Numbered from the stretch's first letter, positions 8,532 to 16,740 are shown. The stretch is DNA of 46,205 nucleotides from an uncultured Roseburia sp. (GCA_947642555.1 CANRSX010000037.1:1-46205); one strand, 5' to 3'. Made by a program: numbers and translations. The notes: generated from the letters alone by a model not told the origin.

Positions 8532-9376
8532 TCTGGAGAGTGATAGCGGATATCAAAGCGTTTACAGGGAAATGCAGAAAGGATAAAATCAATGCCTATT
8601 CGGCACAGTCGGCGTTTTTTATCCTGCTCTCCATCATCCCGTTTCTGATGGTGTTCTCATCGCTGTTACAGTACACGTCCGTGACGGAGTCGATGATTTT
8701 AAAAATCATCGAGCAGGTGATGCCGGAATATATCTCGCCGTTTCTGGTGTCGATCGTCCACGAGGTATATCACCGGTCCATGGGGGTCATTTCCGTGACC
8801 GCGGCCGTGGCCATATGGTCGGCGGCAAAGGGGATGCAGTATATTGCGGACGGGCTGAATTCCGTCAACGGGATCGAGGAGACCAGGAACTGGTTTGTGA
8901 TGCGTTTCTGGGCGGTGATCTACACGCTGGTCTTTCTGGCGGCGATCATTTTTACGCTGCTGGTGCTGGTGTTCGGCAATTCCCTGCGGATTCTGGCGGA
9001 AGAACAGATCCCGCTGTTAAAAAGCATTGTGGATTTCCTGGCGCATTTCCGGGGCCTGTGGATGTTAGCGCTTCTGATCGTCTTTTTTGCGGTGATCTTC
9101 TGCGCGCTGCCGAACCGGAAGCTCTCGTTTCAGAGCCAGCTGCCCGGCGCCGTGATCTGCGCGCTGACCTGGTATGTGTTTTCCTTCGGGCTGTCGGTGT
9201 ACATCGACTATTTTAACGGATTTTCGATGTACGGAAGTCTGACGGCGATCGCGCTGGTGATGCTGTGGCTGTATTTCTGCGTGTATATCATGATGATCTC
9301 GGCGGAGATCAATATCATGTTTGACGATTATTTTCAAAAGCTGCAAAGAAAGGTGACGGAATGGACGAAACGATGA
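8528..9376 (+). CDS. YihY/virulence factor BrkB family membrane protein
   Basis: A 282-residue integral membrane protein with about six hydrophobic segments, typical of the YihY/BrkB family. The early AYSAQSAFFILLSIIPF block and the AVAIWSAAKGMQYIADGLN segment match that family, which was once misnamed RNase BN and whose biochemical role is not settled. The late helix pair GSLTAIALVMLWLYFCVYI is also typical. It overlaps the preceding SpoIID-like gene by 4 nt and the following response-regulator gene by 16 nt, so all belong to one tightly packed operon. Confidence 0.88.
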   Translation: MIWRVIADIKAFTGKCRKDKINAYSAQSAFFILLSIIPFLMVFSSLLQYTSVTESMILKIIEQVMPEYISPFLVSIVHEVYHRSMGVISVTAAVAIWSAAKGMQYIADGLNSVNGIEETRNWFVMRFWAVIYTLVFLAAIIFTLLVLVFGNSLRILAEEQIPLLKSIVDFLAHFRGLWMLALLIVFFAVIFCALPNRKLSFQSQLPGAVICALTWYVFSFGLSVYIDYFNGFSMYGSLTAIALVMLWLYFCVYIMMISAEINIMFDDYFQKLQRKVTEWTKR

Positions 9377-10041
9377 AGCTCATGCTGGTGGAGGACGACG
9401 AGACGCTTGCGGAGGAGATCTGCGTCTTTCTCAGGCGATGGGGCTATGATACCGTGCGGGTGAGGCGGTTTGACGCGATCCTTGAAGAATTTACAAGGGC
9501 GCAGCCGGGACTGGTCTTAATGGACGTCAATCTCCCGTTTTACGACGGGTTTTACTGGTGCAGCCAGATCCGGCGCGTCTCCGAGGTGCCGGTGCTCTAT
9601 ATCAGCAGCAGAGGGGAGGACGCGGATCAGATCATGGCGATCGCCCAGGGCGGGGATGATTATGTGGAAAAGCCGTTCCGCTTAGAGCTTCTGCGCGCAA
9701 AGATTGAGGCTCTGCTGCGCCGGACCTACCGGTATAAGGTCCGGCAGAGGAGCGTGCCGGGTCAGGGTCTGTTCTGCGACGAGCTGACGCGCACGGTTTT
9801 CTTTGACGGAAAGGAGGTTCCGCTGACCAGATCCGAGCGGAGGATTCTTTGCTGTCTCATGGAGCGCAGGCCGGACGTGGTCTCGCGGGAGGAACTGATG
9901 ATGGAGCTCTGGGATACGGATGAATATGTGTCGGACGGAACGCTGACCACGCTCGTCTGCCGTCTGCGCGGAAAGCTCGCGGCGGCCTGCGGGAAGGAGC
10001 TGATCGGCACAAAGAAAGGGCAGGGGTATTTCGTCGAATGA
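9361..10041 (+). CDS. OmpR-family response regulator, BceR-like
   Basis: The receiver domain (residues 1-120) has the acidic pair in LMLVEDDETLAEE, the phospho-acceptor D55 in VLMDVNLPF and the late lysine in YVEKPF. A winged-helix DNA-binding domain follows (SERRILCCLMERRPDVVSREELM, then a TLTTLVCRLRGKL recognition helix region). The length of 226 aa is normal. The kinase partner overlaps by 4 nt downstream, and a BceAB-type transporter follows, so it is likely to activate that transporter's promoter. ATG 9361 has GGTGA 5 nt upstream; ATG 9373 is the alternative start and would give an ATGA overlap with the preceding stop. Confidence 0.92.
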   Translation: MDETMKLMLVEDDETLAEEICVFLRRWGYDTVRVRRFDAILEEFTRAQPGLVLMDVNLPFYDGFYWCSQIRRVSEVPVLYISSRGEDADQIMAIAQGGDDYVEKPFRLELLRAKIEALLRRTYRYKVRQRSVPGQGLFCDELTRTVFFDGKEVPLTRSERRILCCLMERRPDVVSREELMMELWDTDEYVSDGTLTTLVCRLRGKLAAACGKELIGTKKGQGYFVE

Positions 10042-10964
10042 ACGTCTTAAAAAAGCTTCTGCACACATATCTGCCGGCCCTGTTTGTGGCAGTCTGTTTT
10101 AATCTTTATTTTATCTTTCTGATGCGGGAGCAGAATACGGCGTATCTGCTGTATCTGGATATCCTGCTGGGGATCGCGCTGTCTCTCGCCGCCGTGGCGG
10201 ACGGTCTTAAGTGCCGCCGGCAGGAACTCGGAAAAAAGGAAAGGCTGGCGGAAGAGGAAGGGGTAAAGGAGGCGCTGAGAGCGCGGTTTGAGGAAAACTG
10301 TGATCTGCAGGACTATGTCGCAAAATGGTGCCATGAGATGAAGCTCCCGCTCTCCGCGGGACTTCTGTTAACCGAGCAGATCCGCGACGTGCCGCTGCGC
10401 GGTCAGATGAGAGAGCAGTTCGAGCGGATGAAGCAGCAGATCAACGGCATGCTTCTGGGCTGTAAGCTGCAGAGCGCGTTGTTTGACCTCCAGATTCAGC
10501 CGGCGTCCTTATCCGCCTGCGTCAGAACGTCGGTCCGGAATAACCAGTTTTTCCTGATTCGAAAGAAGACGATGCTGGACGTCTCTGTGCCGGAGGAGCT
10601 CACCGTGTATACCGATCCGTCCTGGCTCGTCTATATCTTAGACCAGCTTCTGTCCAATGCAGTCAAATATACCGGGGAAGCGCCTGTAATCCGGATTGCG
10701 GCCGGACGCGAGGGGGAGATCGTCAGCCTTAGCGTGGAGGACAACGGGACCGGGATCCTGCCGGAGGATCTGCGCCGTGTGTTTGAAAAGGGGTTTACCG
10801 GGAGCAACCATCACAACGGAAAATACCGGTCGACCGGGATGGGGCTTTACATGGCCAAAAAGATCGCGGACCGGATGGGACACGAACTGTCCGTGGAGAG
10901 CGAATACGGCGCATATACGCGATGCTGCCTCCGCTTCCATGAGCATGATTATTTCCGGTTCTGA
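10038..10964 (+). CDS. Intramembrane-sensing histidine kinase, BceS-like
   Basis: At 308 residues it is short. It has two transmembrane helices at about 12-29 and 36-55 joined by only a few residues, so there is no extracellular sensor domain. This is the BceS-type layout in which the kinase senses through its partner transporter. The phospho-acceptor is H99 in KWCHEMKLPL (WVHEIKTP in Bacillus). The ATPase domain has the N box LLSNAVKYT, the G1 box EDNGTGI and the G2 box STGMGLYMAKKIADRMG. It overlaps the regulator gene as ATGA. A probable hairpin terminator and a new promoter separate it from the transporter genes. Confidence 0.92.
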   Translation: MNVLKKLLHTYLPALFVAVCFNLYFIFLMREQNTAYLLYLDILLGIALSLAAVADGLKCRRQELGKKERLAEEEGVKEALRARFEENCDLQDYVAKWCHEMKLPLSAGLLLTEQIRDVPLRGQMREQFERMKQQINGMLLGCKLQSALFDLQIQPASLSACVRTSVRNNQFFLIRKKTMLDVSVPEELTVYTDPSWLVYILDQLLSNAVKYTGEAPVIRIAAGREGEIVSLSVEDNGTGILPEDLRRVFEKGFTGSNHHNGKYRSTGMGLYMAKKIADRMGHELSVESEYGAYTRCCLRFHEHDYFRF

Positions 10965-11012
10965 AGGTTCTGCCGTAAAGAGTCCGGGCAGGAGGTTACA
11001 GAATCCGGCAGG

Positions 11013-11053
11013 CGGGCCCGCAATGTTACAGAAATTGTAAGGATGCGGGCCCG
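11013..11053 (+). terminator. GC-rich hairpin after the sensor kinase gene
   Basis: CGGGCCCGCA (11013-11022) pairs perfectly with TGCGGGCCCG (11044-11053) and TTT follows. The loop contains TTACAGAAATTGTAA (11026-11040), itself an imperfect palindrome that may be a regulator site. It may end the spoIID-yihY-regulator-kinase transcript, act on the downstream promoter, or both. Confidence 0.5.
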
Positions 11054-11110
11054 TTTGTAATGCGGCTGTAAGGATTTTTCGGGCGGATTCCTGTAAAATC
11101 TTTTTTGTAA
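11026..11110 (+). promoter_or_regulatory. Probable BceR-type operators and promoter of the ABC transporter
   Basis: TGTAA occurs five times, at 11036, 11056, 11067, 11092 and 11106; two copies extend to TGTAAGGAT (11036-11044 and 11067-11075). TTACA-N5-TGTAA at 11026-11040 resembles the TnACA-N4-TGTnA inverted repeat described for BceR-type regulators. TAAAAT (11094-11099) is a plausible -10, and the -35 position (around 11071-11076) is poor and overlaps one TGTAAGGAT. That pattern is expected for an activator-dependent promoter. Confidence 0.5.
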
Positions 11111-11144
11111 GCAGCAGAGCGCTTGCAGAAAGGAAGGGTTTGAA

Positions 11145-11906
11145 ATGGAAGAACACAAAGTGGTGGAGGTCAGGAATCTGGTAAAAAATTACGGTTCGAA
11201 GGATTTTCTGACAAAGGTTTTAAAGGGGATCGACCTGACGATTTATGAGCATGATTTTATCGCGGTGATGGGACCTTCGGGTTCGGGGAAGACGACGCTG
11301 TTAAATATTCTCTCCACGATTGACACGCCCACGCAGGGGACGGTGATGATCGACGGAAGGGATCTCTCCCGCGTGTCCAATCAGGAGCTCTCAAAGCTGC
11401 GCCGGGATAAGATCGGGTTTGTATTCCAGGACTATAATCTGTTAGACACCATGACACTTGAGGACAATATTGCGCTGCCGCTCTCCTTAAACGGGGCGTC
11501 CGCAAAGCTGTGTATGCAGAAGACCGAACAGCTCGCCCTGATGTTCGGACTGAAAGATCACCTGGAAAAGTATCCGTACCAGCTCTCGGGCGGGCAGAAG
11601 CAGCGCGGCGCGACCTGCAGGGCGCTGATCACGGATCCTAAGATCATATTTGCCGATGAGCCGACCGGCGCGCTCGATTCGAAATCCAGCCGCGACCTCT
11701 TAGAGTGCTTAAAGGCCGTCAGCGAGGGCGGGCGCGCAACGATCCTGATGGTGACGCACGACCCGTTCTCTGCATCCTACGCGAAGGATGTCTATATCTT
11801 AAAGGACGGGCTGATTCAGTGCCGGATCAGCCGGGGCGAGAGCAGGAAGGAATTTTATGACCGGATTGTGGATGTGCAGACCTCGATGGGAGGTGATTTC
11901 ACATGA
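11145..11906 (+). CDS. ABC transporter ATP-binding protein, BceA-like
   Basis: The ATPase of a BceAB-type exporter/detoxification complex against bacitracin-like and other cell-wall peptides. Walker A is GPSGSGKTT (43-51), followed by the Q loop FVFQDYNLLD, the signature LSGGQKQRGA, Walker B IIFADEPTGALD and the switch histidine in MVTHDP. The 253-aa length is normal. ATG 11145 follows AAAGGAAGGG. It overlaps the permease gene by 4 nt. The adjacent short kinase and OmpR regulator complete a standard peptide-sensing module. Confidence 0.93.
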   Translation: MEEHKVVEVRNLVKNYGSKDFLTKVLKGIDLTIYEHDFIAVMGPSGSGKTTLLNILSTIDTPTQGTVMIDGRDLSRVSNQELSKLRRDKIGFVFQDYNLLDTMTLEDNIALPLSLNGASAKLCMQKTEQLALMFGLKDHLEKYPYQLSGGQKQRGATCRALITDPKIIFADEPTGALDSKSSRDLLECLKAVSEGGRATILMVTHDPFSASYAKDVYILKDGLIQCRISRGESRKEFYDRIVDVQTSMGGDFT

Positions 11907-13816
11907 AAATGATGGAGCTGGCATGGCTGAATGTGAAGAGCAGCATCCGCAGTTATCTGTCGCTGGTTCTCTCGCTCGCGTTTACGATTCTGATCTTTTA
12001 TAATTTTCAGAATATCATTTACGCGGATACCTTTGCGGTCTTAGGATCGCAGAACAAGGATTATATTGATATCATCATTCAGGTGATTTCCTTTGTGCTC
12101 GGGTGTTTCATGTTTTTCTTTTTGTGGTATGCGACAAACGTCTTTCTGACAAGGCGGAAACGGGAGATCGGCGTCTATGTCTTTATGGGGCTGTCCAACC
12201 AGAGGATCGGAACGCTGTATATGATCGAGACCACGCTGACCGGGCTCTCTGCGCTCATCCTCGGGCTGTTTACCGGAATCCTCTCAGGCACGCTGTTTCA
12301 GATGATTTTTGCGGTGATCTCCGAGTATGAGGTGACGGTCGGATTTGGATTTGAGATAAAGCCCGTGCTCGTCACAGCAGCGGTTTACCTGGTCATGTAC
12401 CTGTTTTTTGCGCTCAAGGGTTATATTGAGATCGTAAGAAGCAGCGTGCTTGAGATGATTTCCGCCGCGCGCAGAAATGAATATGTACGGCAGCGCGCGG
12501 GGCTTCTGCTGGCAAAGGCACTGCTCGGCGTCGGTGTGCTCGGCGCGGGATATTATCTGGCGGTCCGTAAAGGGGGCATGGAGGTGCTGACAAACGCCCT
12601 CACGGCGGTGATCCTGGTCGTGGCGGGCACCTACCTGCTGTTTGGCGGGCTGATCCCCCTGCTGTTCCAGAATCTCGCGCGAAATAAGATCTGGCTGTAT
12701 CAGAGGCAGCGCAGCCTCTGGGTGAACCAGATGATTTTCCGGATGAAAAAGAATTACCGCACCTACGCGATGGTGAGCGTGCTGATGCTCTGCGCGGTGA
12801 CGGCGCTCGCCACCGGCTTTGCGATGCGGCAGCGCTACCGGAATATGGTAAAATTTGACGGCACGTTTCCCTTTCAGCTGATCAGCGACCGCGATGACTT
12901 AGACGCCCGCGCGAGGGAGCTGATCACCAGCCAGAATGTGATCACCGCATCCTCCGGCGCGGAAGTGCTGACGATGGACGGCTCGCAGGTGACGGCGTCC
13001 GAGAGCTACAACTGGTATATTCTCATCGCATACCCGGAATTTGTCTCGATGGCGGAGGAGGCCGGCATGGAAGTCGACCTGCCGGAGCCCGCTGAGGGCG
13101 AGGTGGCGGCCGCCTCCCATCTTGTGATGCTCTCGCTGCTGACCGACCAGAGCAACGTGCGCATTCAGATCTGCGGGGAGGAATACCGGCAGATCGCGGA
13201 CAGTACGACGCCGTATCTCGGGTATCTGCAGAAGGAGATGAGCGTCTATGTGGTCAGCCAGACGGACTACGAACGTCTTCTCCCGCTTGGTGAGAAGCGG
13301 TATGTCTATAATTACCGGATCGGCGATACAGGTGCGTTTGCACAGACAAAAGAAGCATTGGACCGGCTGCAGGACGAATATCCGGACAGCTGGATCGGAC
13401 GGATCGCCGTTGACCCGGACAGCACGGAGCTGGCCTGGACGCGGGTGATCTACACGATCTGCCTCTTTTTGTTTCTCGTGTTTGTGCTGGCCGGAGGGTG
13501 CATCATGTTTATGAAGCTTTACAATGACGCGTTTGAGGAGAAGGCGCGCTATCTGGTTTTAAAAAAGCTCGGTTTCTCCCGCCGCACGCTGAAAAAATCG
13601 GTGGCCGCGGAGCTTCGGGTTTCCTACCTGCTGCCGTTTCTCGTGATGGCGGTCTCCTCGTATTTTTCCGTGCACGCGCTGGAAAACGTCATGTTTGAAC
13701 ATTTAAACGGGATCCGGATGATCAGTGTCCTGGTGACCCTGGCGGTCTTTCTGGTCTGCTACTTCCTGTCGGTTCCGGTTTATCTGAAAAATGCCGGAAT
13801 CGACGCCGGGGCCTGA
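11903..13816 (+). CDS. ABC transporter permease, BceB-like
   Basis: A 637-residue FtsX/MacB-type permease. It has a cluster of N-terminal helices (first about residues 18-40, then 55-75 and others), a second cluster around 280-305, a large extracytoplasmic region at about 310-510 and terminal helices. The single long loop between later helices is the hallmark of BceB-type permeases and is where peptide-complex recognition and signalling to the kinase are thought to occur. The FLTRRKREIGVYVFMGLSNQ coupling segment, and a similar ARYLVLKKLGFSRRTLKKSV near the C-terminus, are typical of the superfamily. It starts inside the end of the ATPase gene. Just 11 nt after its stop the structured repeat element at 13828 begins. 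Confidence 0.92.
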   Translation: MKMMELAWLNVKSSIRSYLSLVLSLAFTILIFYNFQNIIYADTFAVLGSQNKDYIDIIIQVISFVLGCFMFFFLWYATNVFLTRRKREIGVYVFMGLSNQRIGTLYMIETTLTGLSALILGLFTGILSGTLFQMIFAVISEYEVTVGFGFEIKPVLVTAAVYLVMYLFFALKGYIEIVRSSVLEMISAARRNEYVRQRAGLLLAKALLGVGVLGAGYYLAVRKGGMEVLTNALTAVILVVAGTYLLFGGLIPLLFQNLARNKIWLYQRQRSLWVNQMIFRMKKNYRTYAMVSVLMLCAVTALATGFAMRQRYRNMVKFDGTFPFQLISDRDDLDARARELITSQNVITASSGAEVLTMDGSQVTASESYNWYILIAYPEFVSMAEEAGMEVDLPEPAEGEVAAASHLVMLSLLTDQSNVRIQICGEEYRQIADSTTPYLGYLQKEMSVYVVSQTDYERLLPLGEKRYVYNYRIGDTGAFAQTKEALDRLQDEYPDSWIGRIAVDPDSTELAWTRVIYTICLFLFLVFVLAGGCIMFMKLYNDAFEEKARYLVLKKLGFSRRTLKKSVAAELRVSYLLPFLVMAVSSYFSVHALENVMFEHLNGIRMISVLVTLAVFLVCYFLSVPVYLKNAGIDAGA

Positions 13817-13827
13817 AGTTTTGATAA

Positions 13828-13990
13828 AAAAGTTCAGCCAGTCGGAATCGTATGGGTGAAAATCGTGCTCGCACGAATTTGCATCCATCGGTTTCGACTG
13901 AGGGAACGCCCGGTAATGAGCAAGGTTAGCTGCGTTAGCAGCAGGAAAGCGCCATTGGCGCCCTTGCGAATGGGCGTGAGCTGAACTTTT
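13828..13990 (+). ncRNA. Candidate structured RNA or repeat element, copy A
   Basis: No gene covers this stretch. It folds as a three-way junction. The outer helix P1 is 13828-13838 with 13980-13990 (11 bp, perfect). P2 is 13839-13850 with 13889-13900, continuing to an apical CGTGC-TC-GCACG hairpin (13864-13875). P6 is 13906-13911 with 13972-13977, enclosing P3 (13920-13925 with 13962-13967), P4 (GCTGC-GTTA-GCAGC, 13929-13942) and P5 (GCGCC-ATT-GGCGC, 13949-13961). Copy B at 16751 has the same plan with compensatory changes. Function is unknown. It may be transcribed from bceB read-through. Confidence 0.6.
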
Positions 13991-14013
13991 GGAATAAAAA
14001 CAATAAAACCCTC

Positions 14014-14041
14014 TTGATTTTTGCATCGCTCATGCTAAAAT
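14014..14041 (+). promoter_or_regulatory. Promoter of the repeat-rich membrane protein gene
   Basis: TTGATT (14014-14019) and TAAAAT (14036-14041) are spaced by 16 nt, with TGC in front of the -10 as an extended -10. The start codon is about 30 nt downstream of the predicted 5' end. Confidence 0.6.
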
Positions 14042-14077
14042 TGTCTGTGTAAATATACGTCAGAAGGGAGAGGAGTT

Positions 14078-15343
14078 ATGAAAGCGGAAAGGATTTTTGC
14101 CGGTTTCTCCAAAGGCGTGCTGATCCTGCTGGCAGCGGGGGCGATTCTTGCCACGCTTTCCGGCGGCTGGGGCATCCCGGCCTTAAAGAGTCCGCACGAT
14201 TTCGGGTATCTTCTGGACAACCCGGCGAAGCCCGGCATGCATATCCAGGGCAGTGTGCTCTACACCTACGACTGCTTCGCGAGCGAGGAGACGTATACGC
14301 AGCGAAGCGACGGTACGAGGAGTATGGGGAAGACGTCCGGCTTTTATTATGCGATTCCGTCGTATGACGGCGTGATCGGCCTGCGCGTATCGGCGGACGA
14401 TTACGGTGACATGGAGGACCTGCTGGACGAGACGATCACATACCTGACGGACGGGACAGAACCTGTGACCTCAGTGTGGGTGGACGGGCGCATCGGGAAG
14501 ATGGATAAGTCCACGCGCGGACTGTTTGAGGAGTATCTGCTGGATATGGGATTTACCCGCGGCGAGATTGCCGACATGGGGGATCCCCTGATCATCGAAT
14601 GCCCGGCTTCCATGAGCCAGATGAAGGTGATGTTTCTTGTCGGGATCGGCCTGATTCTGCTGGCGGTCGTCTGGTTTGTCATCAACTGTATCCGGTATGG
14701 CAGGGCAGCGAAGCGGGCGCAGGCGGCATACGGCACGGCCGGTACAGGCTACGGCCAGGCGGACGCGGCATACAGCACGGCCGGTACGGGCTATGGCCAG
14801 GCAGGCGGTTACGGGACGCAGGCCGGTTACGGCCAGGCAGGCGGTTACGGGACGCAGGCCGGTTACGGCCAGGCAGGCGGTTACGGAACACAGGCCGGTG
14901 CGAATGCAGGTATACCGGCAGCGGGCAGGAAGCTTGCGGAAGCGGTTCCCAATAAGCGCAAAATCTGGCTGACGGCGGTGATTCGTTCCCTTGTGGTGGC
15001 GCTGGTGTTTCTTGCCTGCGGCGGAGGCATCTCCGGCCTTAGCGGGTATGCATCGGATCTCTCGGGGATCCTGTTCCTGATCATTATGTTTGTCGTGATC
15101 GCTGGCGGGACAGGACTTTATACCCTTCGTCATCTGACGGAGCGGATGGAGTTCTGCGAGTACGGGATCTGCTGGAAGGGGAGATTTTACAGCTTTAACG
15201 ATCTCGGGAATATCAGCTGGCGCTCGATTTCACAGGCAGGATTTTTCAGCCGGGACAAGATCGATACTGCGCGCGGATCATTTGACGTTACATATCTGGA
15301 CCGGCCGAGAAAGGCGTATAACCAGGCCTACATGGATCAGTAG
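14078..15343 (+). CDS. Membrane protein with Tyr/Gly/Gln tandem repeats, unknown function
   Basis: No family is assigned with confidence. The 421 aa read as follows: an N-terminal hydrophobic helix (about 9-28), an extracytoplasmic domain (about 30-180), a second helix (about 186-205, VMFLVGIGLILLAVVWFVIN) and a cytoplasmic low-complexity linker (about 213-277). Two more helices (about 293-312 and 328-346) and a C-terminal domain follow. The linker holds two 14-residue units and then three exact or near-exact YGQAGGYGTQAG units. It may be membrane-tethered and bind partners through the Gly/Tyr-rich linker, but that is a guess. The following gene (34 nt later) encodes another single-anchor protein and probably shares the transcript. 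Confidence 0.75.
   Translation: MKAERIFAGFSKGVLILLAAGAILATLSGGWGIPALKSPHDFGYLLDNPAKPGMHIQGSVLYTYDCFASEETYTQRSDGTRSMGKTSGFYYAIPSYDGVIGLRVSADDYGDMEDLLDETITYLTDGTEPVTSVWVDGRIGKMDKSTRGLFEEYLLDMGFTRGEIADMGDPLIIECPASMSQMKVMFLVGIGLILLAVVWFVINCIRYGRAAKRAQAAYGTAGTGYGQADAAYSTAGTGYGQAGGYGTQAGYGQAGGYGTQAGYGQAGGYGTQAGANAGIPAAGRKLAEAVPNKRKIWLTAVIRSLVVALVFLACGGGISGLSGYASDLSGILFLIIMFVVIAGGTGLYTLRHLTERMEFCEYGICWKGRFYSFNDLGNISWRSISQAGFFSRDKIDTARGSFDVTYLDRPRKAYNQAYMDQ
14792..14899 (+). repeat. Three 36-bp in-frame tandem repeats
   Basis: Units at 14792-14827, 14828-14863 and 14864-14899 each encode YGQAGGYGTQAG. Two older 42-nt units precede them. The near identity at DNA level suggests recent copy-number change without loss of frame. 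Confidence 0.9.
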
Positions 15344-15376
15344 GAAATCAGAAAATAATATCAGGAGGAAGAAGAC

Positions 15377-15988
15377 ATGATACTGATGAATTCAAATGTC
15401 GGACCGAGAGAGATTATCATCGGCCTGGCGGTGCTTGTTGTCGTGGTGATCATCGTACTCATCAAGCAGAAACATGATGAGAAGAAGGGTGTGAACAGCG
15501 AGGAAAAGCAGGCGGTGGACGCGCTCGTGAAGCGTCTGGTACCGGCAGGGGAGGTTGTGACGCCGGCCTATGCATGCTGGGAGTGGACGACCTACCATGG
15601 AAGAGCTTCGACAACAAAATACTGGTATTATGCGATCGGATTTAACAACAGCGCACTGTATGTCATCCCGTTATCCTTCGGGGGCGGCGATATGAGCCAC
15701 AGCGACGTGTATGCGATCCACAAGGATGAGCTCGGGCTGATCAACGCGGATAAGAAAAACGCATGGATGGAGCTTTATAATAAGCAGAACGAGTGTATCT
15801 TATCCATCATGGTTGTGGAGAGCAACACAAAGGACGACAAGTATCATCCGGTGAACATTCAGCAGCCGGACGAGGCAAAGGCATTCATGGAGTGGCGTGA
15901 CCGCTGGATGGACGAGGTCAACGCGGCAAACGGCGTGACCGTATCCGGAAAGATCGGCAAGCCGGGGAAAGGCGTTAAGAAAAAATAA
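15377..15988 (+). CDS. Single-pass membrane-anchored protein, unknown function
   Basis: 203 aa with one strong hydrophobic helix at about 11-29 (EIIIGLAVLVVVVIIVLI), followed by a charged stretch and a soluble domain. That domain (about residues 45-180) has alternating strand-like segments (YWYYAIGFNNSALYVIPLSFG) and ends in a helix (EAKAFMEWRDRWMDEV). The pattern is loosely like a bacterial PH-type domain, but this is only an impression. The tail is Lys/Gly-rich. AGGAGG sits 9 nt before ATG 15377. It follows the repeat-containing membrane protein and probably works with it. Confidence 0.75.
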   Translation: MILMNSNVGPREIIIGLAVLVVVVIIVLIKQKHDEKKGVNSEEKQAVDALVKRLVPAGEVVTPAYACWEWTTYHGRASTTKYWYYAIGFNNSALYVIPLSFGGGDMSHSDVYAIHKDELGLINADKKNAWMELYNKQNECILSIMVVESNTKDDKYHPVNIQQPDEAKAFMEWRDRWMDEVNAANGVTVSGKIGKPGKGVKKK

Positions 15989-16003
15989 ATCATTTCGTAT
16001 GAA

Positions 16004-16051
16004 AAAAGGGCTGCTGCTTTCACAAAAAAGATGGGAGGCATCAGCCCTTTT
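16004..16051. terminator. Bidirectional terminator between convergent genes
   Basis: AAAAGGGCTG (16004-16013) pairs with CAGCCCTTTT (16042-16051) across a 28-nt loop. T runs follow on both strands (TTTTTT on the minus strand). It sits between the plus-strand anchored protein gene and the minus-strand recombinase gene. Confidence 0.65.
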
Positions 16052-16078
16052 ACATGGTTCGCGGTGCATGACGGAACT

Positions 16079-16666
16079 TTAGTTATAAAAATTTATTTCC
16101 ATAAATACGGAATCCCGCTCATCCTGCTCAATCCCGAGATATTTTTTGGTGATCTGGTAGGAGGAGTGATTATAAATATCCATCAGAAGCGCGGGTGGCG
16201 TCCCCTGCTTCCAGGCGTGGTAGCCGAAGGTTTTGCGCAGAGAATGACAGCTGATGTTCTGCCGGTGCAGCGCTTCCTCCGCAGCGCGCCGGATGATCCG
16301 GTAGGCCTGGGTGCGGCACAGGGGCGTGCTGTAATTCGTATTTTTGGTAAAAATGTAATCGTCGGGCCTGGCGCCCGGACGGGTTTTCCGAAGATGCTCA
16401 AGCGCCTGTTTTGCATTGCCATTAAGCGCGATGACCGTGCGCTTCCCGGTCTTTTTTTCACGGAGAAACAGATGATCCCGGTAAGTATGCTTCTTCGTAT
16501 CGTAGATATCCTTCCATTTCAGTGTCAGGATGTCGCTGATGCGGAGCGCCGTGTGCAGACCGAGTGCAATCAGCGCATAATTGCGGGGCACCGGGTGCTT
16601 TTTCTGATAATATTCTAAAAATTTCTGCAGATCTTCTTTTTCACGAATTGGCTGTGTCGTTCCCAT
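16079..16666 (-). CDS. Short tyrosine recombinase (phage integrase family)
   Basis: 195 aa, essentially a catalytic domain with almost no N-terminal DNA-binding domain. The active-site set is complete: R42 (HTALRISD), the K around 72-75 (EKKTGKR), H141 and R144 (HSLRKTFGYH), H167 (YNHSS) and the nucleophile Y176 (ITKKYLG). Family members make and rejoin DNA through a 3'-phosphotyrosine. GGGAGG lies 7-8 nt before the ATG. Lone short recombinases like this occur widely in Lachnospiraceae; some act in site-specific inversion or mobile elements, and some are of unknown role. No other phage or conjugation genes are nearby. Structured element B lies immediately upstream, and its edge abuts a probable promoter for this gene. 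Confidence 0.88.
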   Translation of the reverse strand: MGTTQPIREKEDLQKFLEYYQKKHPVPRNYALIALGLHTALRISDILTLKWKDIYDTKKHTYRDHLFLREKKTGKRTVIALNGNAKQALEHLRKTRPGARPDDYIFTKNTNYSTPLCRTQAYRIIRRAAEEALHRQNISCHSLRKTFGYHAWKQGTPPALLMDIYNHSSYQITKKYLGIEQDERDSVFMEINFYN

Positions 16667-16740
16667 TGTATTTCCTCCCGGTTTTCTCTGATGTATGTCC
16701 CTGCTGCCGCGGCGTGATGCCGTGAGCTGATTACAACACT

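Noticed and set aside
14471..15133. Long minus-strand open frame opposite the repeat-rich membrane protein
   Set aside because: It is an artefact of the repeats and GC-rich codons. It has no ribosome site and an Arg/Cys/Pro-rich composition, and the plus-strand gene is clearly real.
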